Positions 36,601 through 44,824 of a stretch of 64,000 bases of DNA are shown one piece after another. Source of the DNA: Nannocystis bainbridge (GTDB lineage Bacteria; Myxococcota_A; Polyangia; Nannocystales; Nannocystaceae); NCBI RefSeq assembly GCF_028368995.1, contig NZ_JAQNDL010000003.1, positions 2,852,001 to 2,916,000 of the forward strand, written 5' to 3'. The notes beneath the pieces were generated by a model. It was not told the DNA's origin, ran no database searches, and was given only the letters and a program-made list of their open reading frames with translations. The position numbers were made by a program, and so were the translations under genes. Each line of letters begins with the position of its first letter. Position 1 is the stretch's first letter.

Positions 36601-39523
36601 CTACCTCGACGGCGTGGCCGCGCGTCCCTCCGTCGTCACCGAGCTGTGTCGCATCAGTGGCGATGCCGAGGTCGACCTCACCGTCACACACCTCGACGGT
36701 CTCGGCCGCGCGGTCGCCGAGGTGACGCAGGACGACGCCGGCACGGGTGCGATCCTCCGCACCGCGCAACGCTACGGGGCCAACGGCGAAGTCGCCGAGT
36801 TGCTGGTTGGCCACGTGCTCCCCGCCGCCGCGTTGCTGCCCGGCGCGAGCATCATGCTCGCGGATGCGTGGCCGCGGAGCCTTACGCATCACGACGCCCT
36901 TGGCCGCGTCGTCTGGTCGCGCGACGCGGACGGCTATGAATCCGCGACGACCTACAGCCCGCTCGCGGTGGAGCGCCGCGAGCACGAGGATCTGCATCCC
37001 GCGCCGCCGTATTCGGACGCGCCCGAGCGCACCGAGCACGACGGCCTCGGCCGGATCGTGAGCATCACCAGCCGTCTCGCCGGCCGCGGCATCACCCACA
37101 GCTACCAGCACGACGCCGCCGATCGGCTCGTCACGCACGTCGATCCCGAGGGCCATCGCACCACCTATCGCCACGACGGCGGCGGCCGCCTGGGACGCAT
37201 CACGTCGCCGGACGCCGGCGATGTCCTCCAGCATTTCGACGCGACGGGCCGCCTGACCGAGCGGATCGACGCCACGGGCGCGCGCGTGACGTGGTCGTTC
37301 GATCCGCTCGGCCGCCTCACACACGAGCGCGCGCTCGATGCCACCGGTGCGCAGGTCAGCGAGGTCCGGCGCAGCTACGATCGCGGCGGCCAGCTCGTCG
37401 CGGTCGAAGACGATGCCGGCCGAATCGAATTCACGCACGACGCACGCGGCCGGATCATCCGCGCGACCCGGCGTTTCGACGGCCCGCGCGGCCCTGTCAC
37501 GCTCTCGACCGCTCAGCTCTACGACGCGCAGGACCGGCCGTTCCGCGACGTGTATCCGGACGGCAGCACGCTCGATCACGCCTACACCGCGCGGGGCCTC
37601 GAAGCGCCCGGCCTCTTCGCCACGGCCGCGGAATATGACGCGCTCGCCCGCTGGCGTCGCCTCGAGCTCGCGCCCGGCGTGGCGCTCACGCGCGAGCTCG
37701 ACATCACCGGCCGCGTGCATGGCCAGCGTGCGGAAGGTGACAGGACGCTCTTCGACCTCGCCCATCGCTACGATGTCGCGGGCCAGCTCGCCGAGACGCG
37801 CGACCTGCTCGGCGCGGAGAAATTCTCGCTCGCGCAGACCTACGTCTACGACGACTTGCACCGCCTGGTCGCCAGCGCCGCCCACGGCAAGACCCGCCGC
37901 TGGCGCTACAGCGACGACGGCAACCTCCTCGATCAGGGCGGCCGGGCACTCGGCTACGACGCCGCGCGCCCGCACGCGGCGGTCAAGCTCGACGCGCAGC
38001 GCCTCGCCTACGACGCCGCCGGCCAGCTCGCCGAGGTCGAGGGCGAAGGCCCGCTCGCCGCCGGCTCGTGGCGTTTCGACCCGCACGGCCGCGTGCAGTC
38101 GTTCACCGCTGGCGACGGCCGCCGCGTCGAGAACGTCTACAGCTACACCGGCGAGCGCGCCGTTCGTCGCGATTTCGACGCTCGCGGCGAGCTCGCCCAT
38201 GAGACGCTCTACGTAACCCCGAACGTCGAGGTCCGCGACGGCCAGCTCGTCCGCTGGGTCCACTTCGCCGGCGAACGGGTCGCGGAGAGCGCCGTGCCGA
38301 TGCCGAGCGGCGGCTACCCCGAGCTCGACATCGCAGCCGTGGCGGTGGTTCAGGCGGGCCGCAGTCCAACCACGGCACTCGTCCTGGCGCTGCTCGTGGC
38401 GTTGGCGCTCGCGTGGCGTCTCCGCCGCTGGCTGCCCTCGACCGGAACGGCTCCGACCTTCGCGCGCGCCGCCACGGCACTCGTCCTGGCCGGCCTCGCC
38501 GGCACGCTGAGCTGCCGCCACCACGGTGACGACTCGCGCCCGCTCGTCCCCGACGAGCACACCCGCTACCACGTCGCCGATCGCCTCGGCTCCGCCGCCC
38601 TGGTACTCGACCATGAAGGTCACCCGCTCGCCCGGGACGCCGCCGACCCCTACGGCGCAGCTCGGCTCGCGTGGCGCGCCGACGACAGCGCCGCGGGGCC
38701 GACCTACCGCTTCACCGGCAAGGAAGACGACTCGCTGAGCGGCGCCATCGCGATCGGCGCCCGGCACTACCTGCCCGAGCTCGGTCGCTGGGCAAGCCCG
38801 GACCCCTACCACCTTCTCAATCCCGGCGCCCGGTTGGAGGAGCCCGGCGAGCGCAACCTCTACCGCTACGCCGCGAACAACCCGATCGCCAAGGTGGACC
38901 CGACCGGCCACGGCTGGGTCACCTGGATCATCAAGGGCGCGAAGGCGACGTTCAAGGCCGTCTACAAGGGCTACGACAAGGTCGACGAGTTCAGCGGCAT
39001 CGCCGACGACGTGCTGACGGTCGCCACCGCCGAGGCCGGCATCGGCGCCCGCGTGCTGTCCGCCCTCTCGCTAGCGAGCGAAGTGCTGCCCGTCAGCGCA
39101 GGGGACATCAAAAGCACCTACCGCTGGTTCCGCGGTGCCGACAAGGCCACTTCCGCTGCCGACCGCACGGGAGATGTTGCCAAGGCCACCTCTGAGGCAG
39201 TTGAACGGGTGCCACTCAGCCGATCGAGCTACCCTGAGTCCGCGCAGCACATCCTCGATGCTCGACAAACTGGGCAACCCAGCGTTCTCACAGTCTCCAG
39301 GCCGGGCGCGTCCGGGCGGCGCTCCGGGGCCATGCAAGGGCACTCTCCAGTCAAGGGCAAGGACCGCGACGAGTACCCACCTGCGTTCACCAAGGAAGGC
39401 GGGCAGGGTGCCAGCGTCCGCCCGATCAATCCGAGCGACAACCGTGGAGCAGGCGCGTGCATCGGAAATGCTTGCCGAGGATTGCCCGACGGGACCAAAA
39501 TCCAGATCGAGATCACGGAGTAA
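33644..39523 (+). CDS. SpvB/TcB-like RHS-repeat toxin with C-terminal NucA/NucB DNase
   Basis: 1959 residues. Signal peptide 1-22 (cut after ARA). The SpvB domain (about 30-290) starts at 'GFGQGYDVSAASGLPSVSYPIEVPPGRAGLQP'. FG-GAP/TcB-middle region about 310-640 (DIDGDALPD, DLNGDGAAD). RHS/YD repeats from about 800 to 1550 (repeated 'Y-D-x-x-G-R-L'). Two hydrophobic segments at about 1577-1620 interrupt the shell. The RHS core (about 1685-1765) has YRFTGKEDD...LGRWASPDPY...NPIAKVDPTGH. The tip contains a NucA/NucB-type deoxyribonuclease (about 1861-1959): YPESAQHI, PSVLTV, the catalytic signature DRDEYPPA, then EGG, SVR and DNRGAG. The RHS shell should enclose the DNase until delivery. The next gene is its probable immunity gene. 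Confidence 0.93.
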   Translation: MSLRTGPILVALVLAAGTARADTSATLATAINLPKGPASIEGFGQGYDVSAASGLPSVSYPIEVPPGRAGLQPQLALHYSAGEGAGVLGLGWSLGLPAIERSLRTGIPRYDDTDAWVLRGLGGGEELVEVAPGAYRERIEQGPPVVVRSLPGGAMSAVTTDGTGYLFGLTDEARLTGDAGDFRLELSAITDVHGNRIDFYYAREQGSSAPLLAAITYNDGRAAVRFAYETRTDLVRTRAPGFAVELRHRLRAIVTEVDGAPVRTTTLTYHQTVMNPASALARIDTSASDGAALPPWHLRYAGALDEPRENPIAEAPALDPTADGRAWVDIDGDALPDLLDTTLDGWRYRKGRGAALASSWTPIPTPAATLTASARFADLTGDGIEDLLAQPSEGELWAFTGGGTPFGKGTPISLDVGFDLTAPNVALIDLNLDSRVDVLRHDDADGWIWIRHHDAAGYLPAEPVPPPPAGMRLGDPGVQLADLDGDRLPDLVRVLPSESRILVAAGEGFGLFAEPVDLAGVPPMAEGQRWEVADLNGDGAADLVRIGAASLDLYTYQHDGAVAPATSVAWPDLQADEIVILSDVDASGTVDVLRVDTDGSQPWRAWTFAERPGLLAELRTGLGYSRDFTYASAAVLADADADAGAPWKSTPPTPLPVLIRSHETDAHTSWTHTAEHHVRDGWYDPARGEFRGFAELRETDLGDGHSETATTTTRYDLGQTDEARKLQLLDSETASPRGMLVRESHTIGVESPAPGVLAARRVATDTDHLEAGPAAAAVRVRTEWDFDAWGNVLEERALGRVDAKSGADLPGDERITMYTYAEPAADDAPRDRVAEQIVSDADGAQITAIRTYYDGPPEQGAPLGQLDARGVVARVETWLAGETWVPTLRQTVDAHGNITRIRDAEDGTLERHFDDDGLFPIEERLLLASADDLVTTATWDARTGHPLVVSAPNGATTRAEYDGLGRLIAEIEPGDTPELPTTRYRYYLDGVAARPSVVTELCRISGDAEVDLTVTHLDGLGRAVAEVTQDDAGTGAILRTAQRYGANGEVAELLVGHVLPAAALLPGASIMLADAWPRSLTHHDALGRVVWSRDADGYESATTYSPLAVERREHEDLHPAPPYSDAPERTEHDGLGRIVSITSRLAGRGITHSYQHDAADRLVTHVDPEGHRTTYRHDGGGRLGRITSPDAGDVLQHFDATGRLTERIDATGARVTWSFDPLGRLTHERALDATGAQVSEVRRSYDRGGQLVAVEDDAGRIEFTHDARGRIIRATRRFDGPRGPVTLSTAQLYDAQDRPFRDVYPDGSTLDHAYTARGLEAPGLFATAAEYDALARWRRLELAPGVALTRELDITGRVHGQRAEGDRTLFDLAHRYDVAGQLAETRDLLGAEKFSLAQTYVYDDLHRLVASAAHGKTRRWRYSDDGNLLDQGGRALGYDAARPHAAVKLDAQRLAYDAAGQLAEVEGEGPLAAGSWRFDPHGRVQSFTAGDGRRVENVYSYTGERAVRRDFDARGELAHETLYVTPNVEVRDGQLVRWVHFAGERVAESAVPMPSGGYPELDIAAVAVVQAGRSPTTALVLALLVALALAWRLRRWLPSTGTAPTFARAATALVLAGLAGTLSCRHHGDDSRPLVPDEHTRYHVADRLGSAALVLDHEGHPLARDAADPYGAARLAWRADDSAAGPTYRFTGKEDDSLSGAIAIGARHYLPELGRWASPDPYHLLNPGARLEEPGERNLYRYAANNPIAKVDPTGHGWVTWIIKGAKATFKAVYKGYDKVDEFSGIADDVLTVATAEAGIGARVLSALSLASEVLPVSAGDIKSTYRWFRGADKATSAADRTGDVAKATSEAVERVPLSRSSYPESAQHILDARQTGQPSVLTVSRPGASGRRSGAMQGHSPVKGKDRDEYPPAFTKEGGQGASVRPINPSDNRGAGACIGNACRGLPDGTKIQIEITE
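39479..39523 (+). repeat. 3' end of toxin gene, matching the 3' end of the immunity gene
   Basis: The last 45 bases of the toxin gene agree at 33 of 45 positions, without gaps, with the last 45 bases of the immunity gene (40124-40168). The proteins end GLPDGTKIQIEITE and DLPDGAQLQFEITD. The next ATG follows each stop at 3 or 4 bases, so the similarity spans a junction, not just a motif. Confidence 0.7.
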
Positions 39524-39526
39524 CTC

Positions 39527-40168
39527 ATGACGAGCCCCAGCATGGAGAACCTGCTCAAACGCGTCGACATCGTGCTCGCCCACGGGCCCGTCTACTTGGG
39601 GCCATGGGCGCGCCGACACGCTGGTGCTCGACTCGCTGAGCTGGAGCTCATGTACAGCCTCGTGAACGGATTTCTCGCGTTCGACCGTGCCCTCCGGGTC
39701 TTCCCGGCAATTCCGGTCCATGAGGCTGCAAGCCTGAATTCGTGGAACGAGCCCCAGAACTGGCGCGACTACTACGGCGATCTTGCGAAAGATCTGCTGT
39801 TCTTCGCAGATGATGTCTTCGGAGGCCAGTTCTGTATCAAGCAGAACAAGGTCTTCGCGTTCGATCCTGAGACGGGCGACCTCGAGTGGCTCGCCGACGA
39901 CCTTGAGGCGTGGGCTGCAGTCCTGCTGGACGACACCGACAACCGCACGGGCCGGCCGCTCGCAGTCGCTTGGCAGGCGAGGTTCGGTCCCCTCGCTCCC
40001 GGTCAGCGTCTGCTCCCGACCCGCTTGTTCACGCTCGGCGGAGAGTTCTCGCTCGACAACCTCACGGTCAAGGACGCCACGGCGGGCATGCGGATCCGAG
40101 GCCCGATCGCCCAGAAGATCCACGACTTGCCGGACGGCGCGCAGCTACAGTTCGAGATCACGGACTAA
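39527..40168 (+). CDS. SMI1/KNR4 (SUKH)-type immunity protein
   Basis: 213 residues, starting 3 bases after the toxin stop. The core 'NWRDYYGDLAKDLLFFADDVFGGQFCIKQNKVFAFDPETGDLEWLADDLEAWAAVLLDD' matches the SUKH superfamily pattern (a hydrophobic run, then D-V-F-G-G-Q-F and a beta hairpin FDPETG). SUKH proteins are common immunity proteins for nuclease toxins. The position right behind the DNase tip makes it the cognate antidote. No signal peptide, so it acts in the cytoplasm. Its last 14 residues share 8 identities with the last 14 of the toxin. Confidence 0.85.
   Translation: MTSPSMENLLKRVDIVLAHGPVYLGPWARRHAGARLAELELMYSLVNGFLAFDRALRVFPAIPVHEAASLNSWNEPQNWRDYYGDLAKDLLFFADDVFGGQFCIKQNKVFAFDPETGDLEWLADDLEAWAAVLLDDTDNRTGRPLAVAWQARFGPLAPGQRLLPTRLFTLGGEFSLDNLTVKDATAGMRIRGPIAQKIHDLPDGAQLQFEITD
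40124..40168 (+). repeat. 3' end of immunity gene, second copy of the shared end
   Basis: Copy of the segment at 39479-39523 (33 of 45 identical). It is followed after 4 bases by an ATG at 40173 opening a reading frame (MPHEICESCVNAV) that runs into the next gene's signal sequence. This could be the stub of another immunity gene lost by recombination between such ends. Confidence 0.6.
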
Positions 40169-40271
40169 TCCCATGCCACACGAGATCTGCGAGAGCTGCG
40201 TGAACGCCGTCAGTCGCGCCGGGCTGCCCGGCCCTTGGCTGCGAACACCCGGCGAGCTACGCTGGAGCGCC

Positions 40272-41351
40272 GTGTCTTCTACGCGACGCCGTGCTGCCCT
40301 TTCTCTCGCGGGTCTCCTCGCGTGCAATCAGCCGGACGGCAACATGACCGGCTTCACGGCGCCGCCGGTCACCACGGCGCCCGTCTCGACGACGACCAGC
40401 GGCGACACGAACTCGGGCAGCTCCAGCAGCTCGTCGACCGGCACGAGCTCGGGCTCGGGCGGTGACTCGGGGTCGAGTGCGGGGTCCAGCTCGACGACGA
40501 TGGTCTGGGACATGGGCCCTCCGCCCGACTTCGACACCGGGCCGCCGGTGGGCTGCCAGGGCAAGATCGACTTCCTGTTCGTGATCTCGCGCGACGACTT
40601 CATGAAGCCGCACCAGGATAAGCTGATCGCCGCGTTCCCGAGCTTCATCAAGACGATCCAGCTCCAGTTCAGCGACTTCGACGTGCAGATCCTCGTCACG
40701 GACTCGGAGCCGGCCTGGGGTTCGCCGGCGTGCGACGACGACTGCCCAGACCCGTGCGTGGAGGCGCCCGACTATCCCTGCGACTACTGGGCAAGCGTCT
40801 GCGACGAGACGATGGGCGCGGGCGTCGTCATGAACGTCGGCCAGTACACGGAGAACAAACCGTGCCTGGAAGGCCCGCGCCGCTACATCACCGCGGACAC
40901 GCCCGACATCCCCGGCACCTTCGAGTGCCTCGCACGCGTGGGGGTGGTTGGCTACAACAAGATGGGCGACGCCCTCGTCGCGGCGATGAGCCCCAAGCTC
41001 AACAAGGTCGGCGGGTGCAACGAGGGGTTCTTCCGCGACGACGCGCTCCTGATGGTCACGCTCATCGGCCCGGAGGACAACTCGGATGCGCCGGCGGGCT
41101 CGAACGGCACCTGGCAGGAGTGGATGCAGGCGGCCGTGGACCGGAAGAAGGGCGACCTCGACGCCATCGTGATGTTCGGCCTCACGGACGACTGCATCGG
41201 GAGCCAAAACCCGAAGCACCGCATCTGCAAGACCGTCCCGGCATTCCCGCACAGTCTCCTGCAACTCCTGACGAGTGAGGACTACGGCCCGATCTTCGAA
41301 CAGGCTGCCGAGCTGGCGATCGATACCTGCAACGCGTTCGTGCCCGGCTAA
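40272..41351 (+). CDS. Lipoprotein with Ser/Thr linker and vWA-like domain
   Basis: 359 residues from the GTG at 40272, giving a short signal peptide ending in LLAC (lipobox); an in-frame ATG at 40173 would put 33 extra residues before it. A Ser/Thr/Gly linker (about 35-95) leads to a domain beginning 'KIDFLFVISRDDFMKPHQDKLIAAFPSFI', the first strand and helix of a von Willebrand A-like fold. The usual DxSxS metal site is altered to SRDDF, so metal binding is doubtful. At least eight Cys residues in the loops suggest disulfides. Its stop overlaps the stop of the convergent gene. Surface-exposed protein of unknown function. Confidence 0.8.
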   Translation: MSSTRRRAALSLAGLLACNQPDGNMTGFTAPPVTTAPVSTTTSGDTNSGSSSSSSTGTSSGSGGDSGSSAGSSSTTMVWDMGPPPDFDTGPPVGCQGKIDFLFVISRDDFMKPHQDKLIAAFPSFIKTIQLQFSDFDVQILVTDSEPAWGSPACDDDCPDPCVEAPDYPCDYWASVCDETMGAGVVMNVGQYTENKPCLEGPRRYITADTPDIPGTFECLARVGVVGYNKMGDALVAAMSPKLNKVGGCNEGFFRDDALLMVTLIGPEDNSDAPAGSNGTWQEWMQAAVDRKKGDLDAIVMFGLTDDCIGSQNPKHRICKTVPAFPHSLLQLLTSEDYGPIFEQAAELAIDTCNAFVPG

Positions 41352-43021
41352 TAGGGGTGAACCTTCGCCACGCCAGCGGCCAGCGTGTCATCGAGCTCCT
41401 GGAAATACCCGCCGGCGAAGATGAATCCGACCTGATCCGCCGCGATTCCGGTGGCCACCTGCAGCTTCGTCGGGCCACCCTGGTAGTGCAGCACAGGCTC
41501 GGCAGCGCCGCTGGACCAGCCTTGCACAAGGAATCCGTCCTCGTTCTGGAGACCTTGTGCGGCGACGACCGCGTAGCCTGCCGCGCTCCACGCGATGTCA
41601 GTCAAGTGCTTGGCGTTCGCCGTCGGCTGCATCTCGACCTGGGTGGCTCCCAGTGAGAACCAGCGCAACACGCCCTTGGTCGCGTTGCAGGGCGAGACCA
41701 TGGCGTTGCAGTTGTCGCCCGCGACCACGTACCCGCCCGCGTGGCCCGGTGCGAGTGCCTGGTTCCCGCTATGCCATGCGAGCGCCGCGGGGTTCGCAAC
41801 ATCCGCGAGGACGGTGGCGGTGAAGCTGAACTCGACAGCGAACCCGCGGGTCTGGATGTCGGGGTTTCCTTGCTCGTGCGGCCCCACGGCGTCTCCGACG
41901 ACGACGATCCGGTCCTCCACGAACGCGCAGTCTTGGGTCCGCTCGCTGAACTTGTGCACCTTGTCGAGGGCATACGGCGCCCGGTAGTCCCATGGCTGCG
42001 TCCACGGCTCGGTATCGACTCGCCGCAGGCGGACCCATGCGTCGTCTTCACCTGGCGTCGCGGGTCGAGTCCCGCAGAGCAGCACATCGCCCGCCACATT
42101 CACATCGAGCCCTCGACCCATGTGGGTGAGGTTGCCCTCCTCCGGCGTCTGTCCGAGCGGCAGGCCGTCGTCGTCGAGGTGCCAGATCTGCCAGCGCCCG
42201 AAGCCGTTTTCGTAGACGTTGACCAGCGCCCAGATTGTCCCGTCCGGAGCGAACTTCACGTCCTCGCCAGCGCAGTCGAATCCGTGTGCGATCCAGCGCG
42301 AATCCCCGAGCCACACGACCTCGCCGTCTGTGTCGCGCCGGCGGAGGTGACACCGCTGGCCCTCGGGCGTCGAGTAGGTGAACAGCTCCACGACGCCGCC
42401 CTGGTCGTCGACGTCGATCGCGTTGCCATAGCTCGGCACGAGCGAGCTTTTCTTGAGCCACGCCTCCCCCCCGGCGGCCGATGCGGCGACCGTGAACGTC
42501 GCTGGCCAGGGCTCACTCACCTCCTCGTCGCGCGTGGCGATCGCCACGACATCGTGCGTGCCGTTCCATGACTCGCCGAACACCGCTATCTCGCCGGTAA
42601 ACGTACCGGCGTTCATCGGAACGAGCGCGACCGGCTCGCCCAAGTCGACCGACATGGACACTGCGTCCGCCCCCTCGACGTCGACCTCCACCGTGACGAT
42701 GCCCGCCGACTTCAGCTCGTCCGGCATCAGCCTCATGTCGGTGATCGTCAGTGGCCCGAGCTCGCCTGGACCGGATGAGGTCGTCCCAGTCGTCGTGCTC
42801 GGCTCCGAGGTCACCTGCGCTCCGGTCACGGTCTGTATCCCCGTCGTAGGCGCCGTGCCGTCCGAGGTCGATCCGGACTCTGTGTTCTGCCCGGCGCTTG
42901 TGGTGTCGAAGCACTCAGGCCCCGCTTCCAGCGTGCAGGGGGGCCACGGTGTCGCTTCAAAGCAGCCGGCGACGAGCACTATCGCAGCGAGCAGCCCGGG
43001 ACGCACAGGCGCAATCCGCAT
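41348..43021 (-). CDS. Lipoprotein, beta-propeller-like
   Basis: 557 residues from the ATG at 43021. The signal peptide ends in LVAGC (lipobox). A Thr/Ser/Gly linker covers about 45-95. An Ig-like domain follows (about 100-190: 'PLTITDMRLMPDELKSAGIVTVEVDVEG...NGTHDVVAIATRDEE'). The remainder repeats short strands ending in W or F with G-x-x-W/V turns ('EVVWLGDSRW', 'WALVNVYENGFGRWQIW'). This suggests a beta propeller. Convergent with the vWA-like gene, with the two stop codons overlapping in CTAA. No enzyme motif seen. Confidence 0.8.
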   Translation of the reverse strand: MRIAPVRPGLLAAIVLVAGCFEATPWPPCTLEAGPECFDTTSAGQNTESGSTSDGTAPTTGIQTVTGAQVTSEPSTTTGTTSSGPGELGPLTITDMRLMPDELKSAGIVTVEVDVEGADAVSMSVDLGEPVALVPMNAGTFTGEIAVFGESWNGTHDVVAIATRDEEVSEPWPATFTVAASAAGGEAWLKKSSLVPSYGNAIDVDDQGGVVELFTYSTPEGQRCHLRRRDTDGEVVWLGDSRWIAHGFDCAGEDVKFAPDGTIWALVNVYENGFGRWQIWHLDDDGLPLGQTPEEGNLTHMGRGLDVNVAGDVLLCGTRPATPGEDDAWVRLRRVDTEPWTQPWDYRAPYALDKVHKFSERTQDCAFVEDRIVVVGDAVGPHEQGNPDIQTRGFAVEFSFTATVLADVANPAALAWHSGNQALAPGHAGGYVVAGDNCNAMVSPCNATKGVLRWFSLGATQVEMQPTANAKHLTDIAWSAAGYAVVAAQGLQNEDGFLVQGWSSGAAEPVLHYQGGPTKLQVATGIAADQVGFIFAGGYFQELDDTLAAGVAKVHPY

Positions 43022-43651
43022 GGTCGCAAGATGCCTGCCCACGCGGGCGTGGTCAACGAGCATCGTCGCATTTGGTACGCCAGCATACCAACTGGCGACA
43101 CAAGCCTGGGTCCGATCGCGGTCGCGGCGTTCGACGCGGAAATGCCCCCCGCGGAGCGTGACGCGGCGATGGCGGAACATCTGGCAGCGGCATGTCGGGC
43201 GAGGCCGGAGCCCTGTTCTTGGTCATCATGGGCGGCCTTCATGCCACGCGCGCCGCTTCGCCGGACTTCGAGCCGAGGGCCACTCGCCCCGCGGCGTTGA
43301 TCTACCCGTGACGGGTCGTGTCGCTACGACTCGCGCACGTGGGTGGCGACGCGTGGCTGTGCACGGAGGAGTGCGGGCCGCACGAACTCGACGGACAGCG
43401 TCGGGGTCCCCGCTCGATCGAGCTGTTCGATCGGCTCACTGACGGTGAGTTCTACGTCGGGCCGATCCACGCGTCCCCGCCGCCGTCACAGGGCCGGCCC
43501 GCTAGTCGTCGTGCGGCGCGTACGCAGTTCCCGCCCCGACGCACGCCCCAAGCCCCGGGGAACAGCCAGAGGCCGAGAGCTCGCATGGGGCGACTTTTGC
43601 CTTGACGAACTCGGCGCCCCTGGGGAACCTCTCCCGCCCAGGAACAGCGCG
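43022..43651. other. Gap with possible decayed small genes before the TIR gene
   Basis: Two short plus-strand frames have protein-like composition: 43031-43300 (…WYASIPTGDTSLGPIAVAAF… then decaying into Arg/Ser) and 43318-43605 (…DAWLCTEECGPHELDGQ…SIELFDRLTDGEFYVGPIHA… then decaying). They lie in different frames and degrade at their ends, as expected for frameshifted remnants. Neither is a confident gene. The promoter of the TIR gene should lie in the last part. Confidence 0.35.
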
Positions 43652-44527
43652 ATGGCGAGCTACGGTGAGGTCACGGTCCGCGAAATTCTTGACGACAGGA
43701 AGTTGCGCCTCGAGATCGCCGCGATGTTGGACATGACGGAGAGGGCCATCCTCCGAGATCTGTCCGGCGAGGAAGAGCACAGACTCCTTCGGGATTTCTA
43801 CGATCCCGTGCCAGGAGACCTTGAGACGATGAGCGTCTCTGACGCTCGAGGAGACGTTGAGGTCATCGCCAAGATCGCCCGGCACACGAACCTGACGATC
43901 GAATCGGTTGACTGGGATCTCGAGAACACGCACGGTCGGACTCTGCTCCCCAAGGTGTTCGATTTTGTCTGGTTGCCGCGGCCCAGGGCCCAGCAGGTCG
44001 TGGAACCTCCACGACAGGTGCAGTTCCATCCAGTTGTGAAGCCGGCCATCCTCCGCTTCTCGTCGGCCACATCGCAACCGGCTATCTTCGGGAGCTACTC
44101 GCACAAGGACCGCAAGTTCGTCGACGCTGTTCGGCTCCATCTGAAGCCGTTGGAGAGGGACAACTCGCTCGAGTTCTGGGATGACTCAAAGATCAAGACC
44201 GGAGCGAAGTGGCGCGACGAGATCCAAATGGCGATTGAGCGCGCTTCGGCAGCCGTCCTCTTCATCAGCGCAAATTTCCTGGCCTCCGACTTCATTCATA
44301 CCGACGAGATTCCACCGCTCCTCGCCGAAGCAAAGCGTCGAGGCACGGTGATTCTTCCGCTCATCGTCGGGCACTGCTTGTTCACACAACACCCCGTGCT
44401 CTCCACGTTCCAAGCCTTCAACGACCCGAACCGGCCGGTTGGAACCTTGGGAAAGAATGAGCGCGACAAGCTGTACGTGAAGCTGGCAACCCAACTGGCC
44501 TCGTTGAAGCGCCGCGACGATTCCTAG
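43652..44527 (+). CDS. TIR-domain protein
   Basis: 291 residues from the ATG at 43652, with AGGA about 10 bases upstream; the longer open frame before it is Arg/Ser-rich noise. The N-terminal domain of about 130 residues is unassigned (VTVREILDDRKLRLEIAAML...). The C-terminal TIR_2-type domain starts 'PAIFGSYSHKDRKFVDAVRLHL' (about 140). It contains 'EFWDDSKIKTGAKWRDEI', 'AAVLFISANFLASDFIHTDEIPPLL' and 'VILPLIVGHC'. Glu219 in HTDE sits where the NAD-cleaving Glu of bacterial TIR enzymes lies. Bacterial TIR proteins typically deplete NAD or make signal nucleotides on infection. It stands 297 bases upstream of the phosphorylase-STAND-TPR gene and may be its partner. Confidence 0.88.
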   Translation: MASYGEVTVREILDDRKLRLEIAAMLDMTERAILRDLSGEEEHRLLRDFYDPVPGDLETMSVSDARGDVEVIAKIARHTNLTIESVDWDLENTHGRTLLPKVFDFVWLPRPRAQQVVEPPRQVQFHPVVKPAILRFSSATSQPAIFGSYSHKDRKFVDAVRLHLKPLERDNSLEFWDDSKIKTGAKWRDEIQMAIERASAAVLFISANFLASDFIHTDEIPPLLAEAKRRGTVILPLIVGHCLFTQHPVLSTFQAFNDPNRPVGTLGKNERDKLYVKLATQLASLKRRDDS

Positions 44528-44824
44528 CACTCGCCCGCGCACGCAGGCGCAGATCGAAGGCGGCGCGGTGTGCGACCCGCCGGGCGGGGGCCGCGCCCGC
44601 AGCTCGATGGCCTCGACGGGCGGCGCGTCCGGGTCGTGTGCCTCGGAAGACATGGCCTTCGGCCATGGGCCCGGCGCTCGCGCCAGCACTGACGCGAGCG
44701 GGCTGCTCGGTCGCGCCTACGGGGATCCACGTTCGATGAACGATTCGGAGAAGCACGATGGCGTGTGTGAGGGACTGAGCGCATTGTCCTTGCGCTCGAA
44801 GGCGCGCCTGATACACAGTCGGGT
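44528..44824. other. Intergenic region with hairpin CATGGCC-TTC-GGCCATG
   Basis: The palindrome at 44651-44667 (7-bp arms, TTC loop) could end the TIR transcript, but no T-run follows. The rest shows no gene; the open frames are Arg/Ser-rich. A promoter for the next gene may lie here. Confidence 0.45.

Noticed and set aside
35537..38911. 1124-codon open frame antisense to the RHS gene
   Set aside because: GC-rich codon bias opens the opposite strand; the plus-strand frame has SpvB, RHS core and NucA/NucB motifs, while this frame has none.
42979..43242. Minus-strand small frame upstream of the propeller lipoprotein
   Set aside because: Overlaps the better plus-strand remnants and has no recognisable motif.
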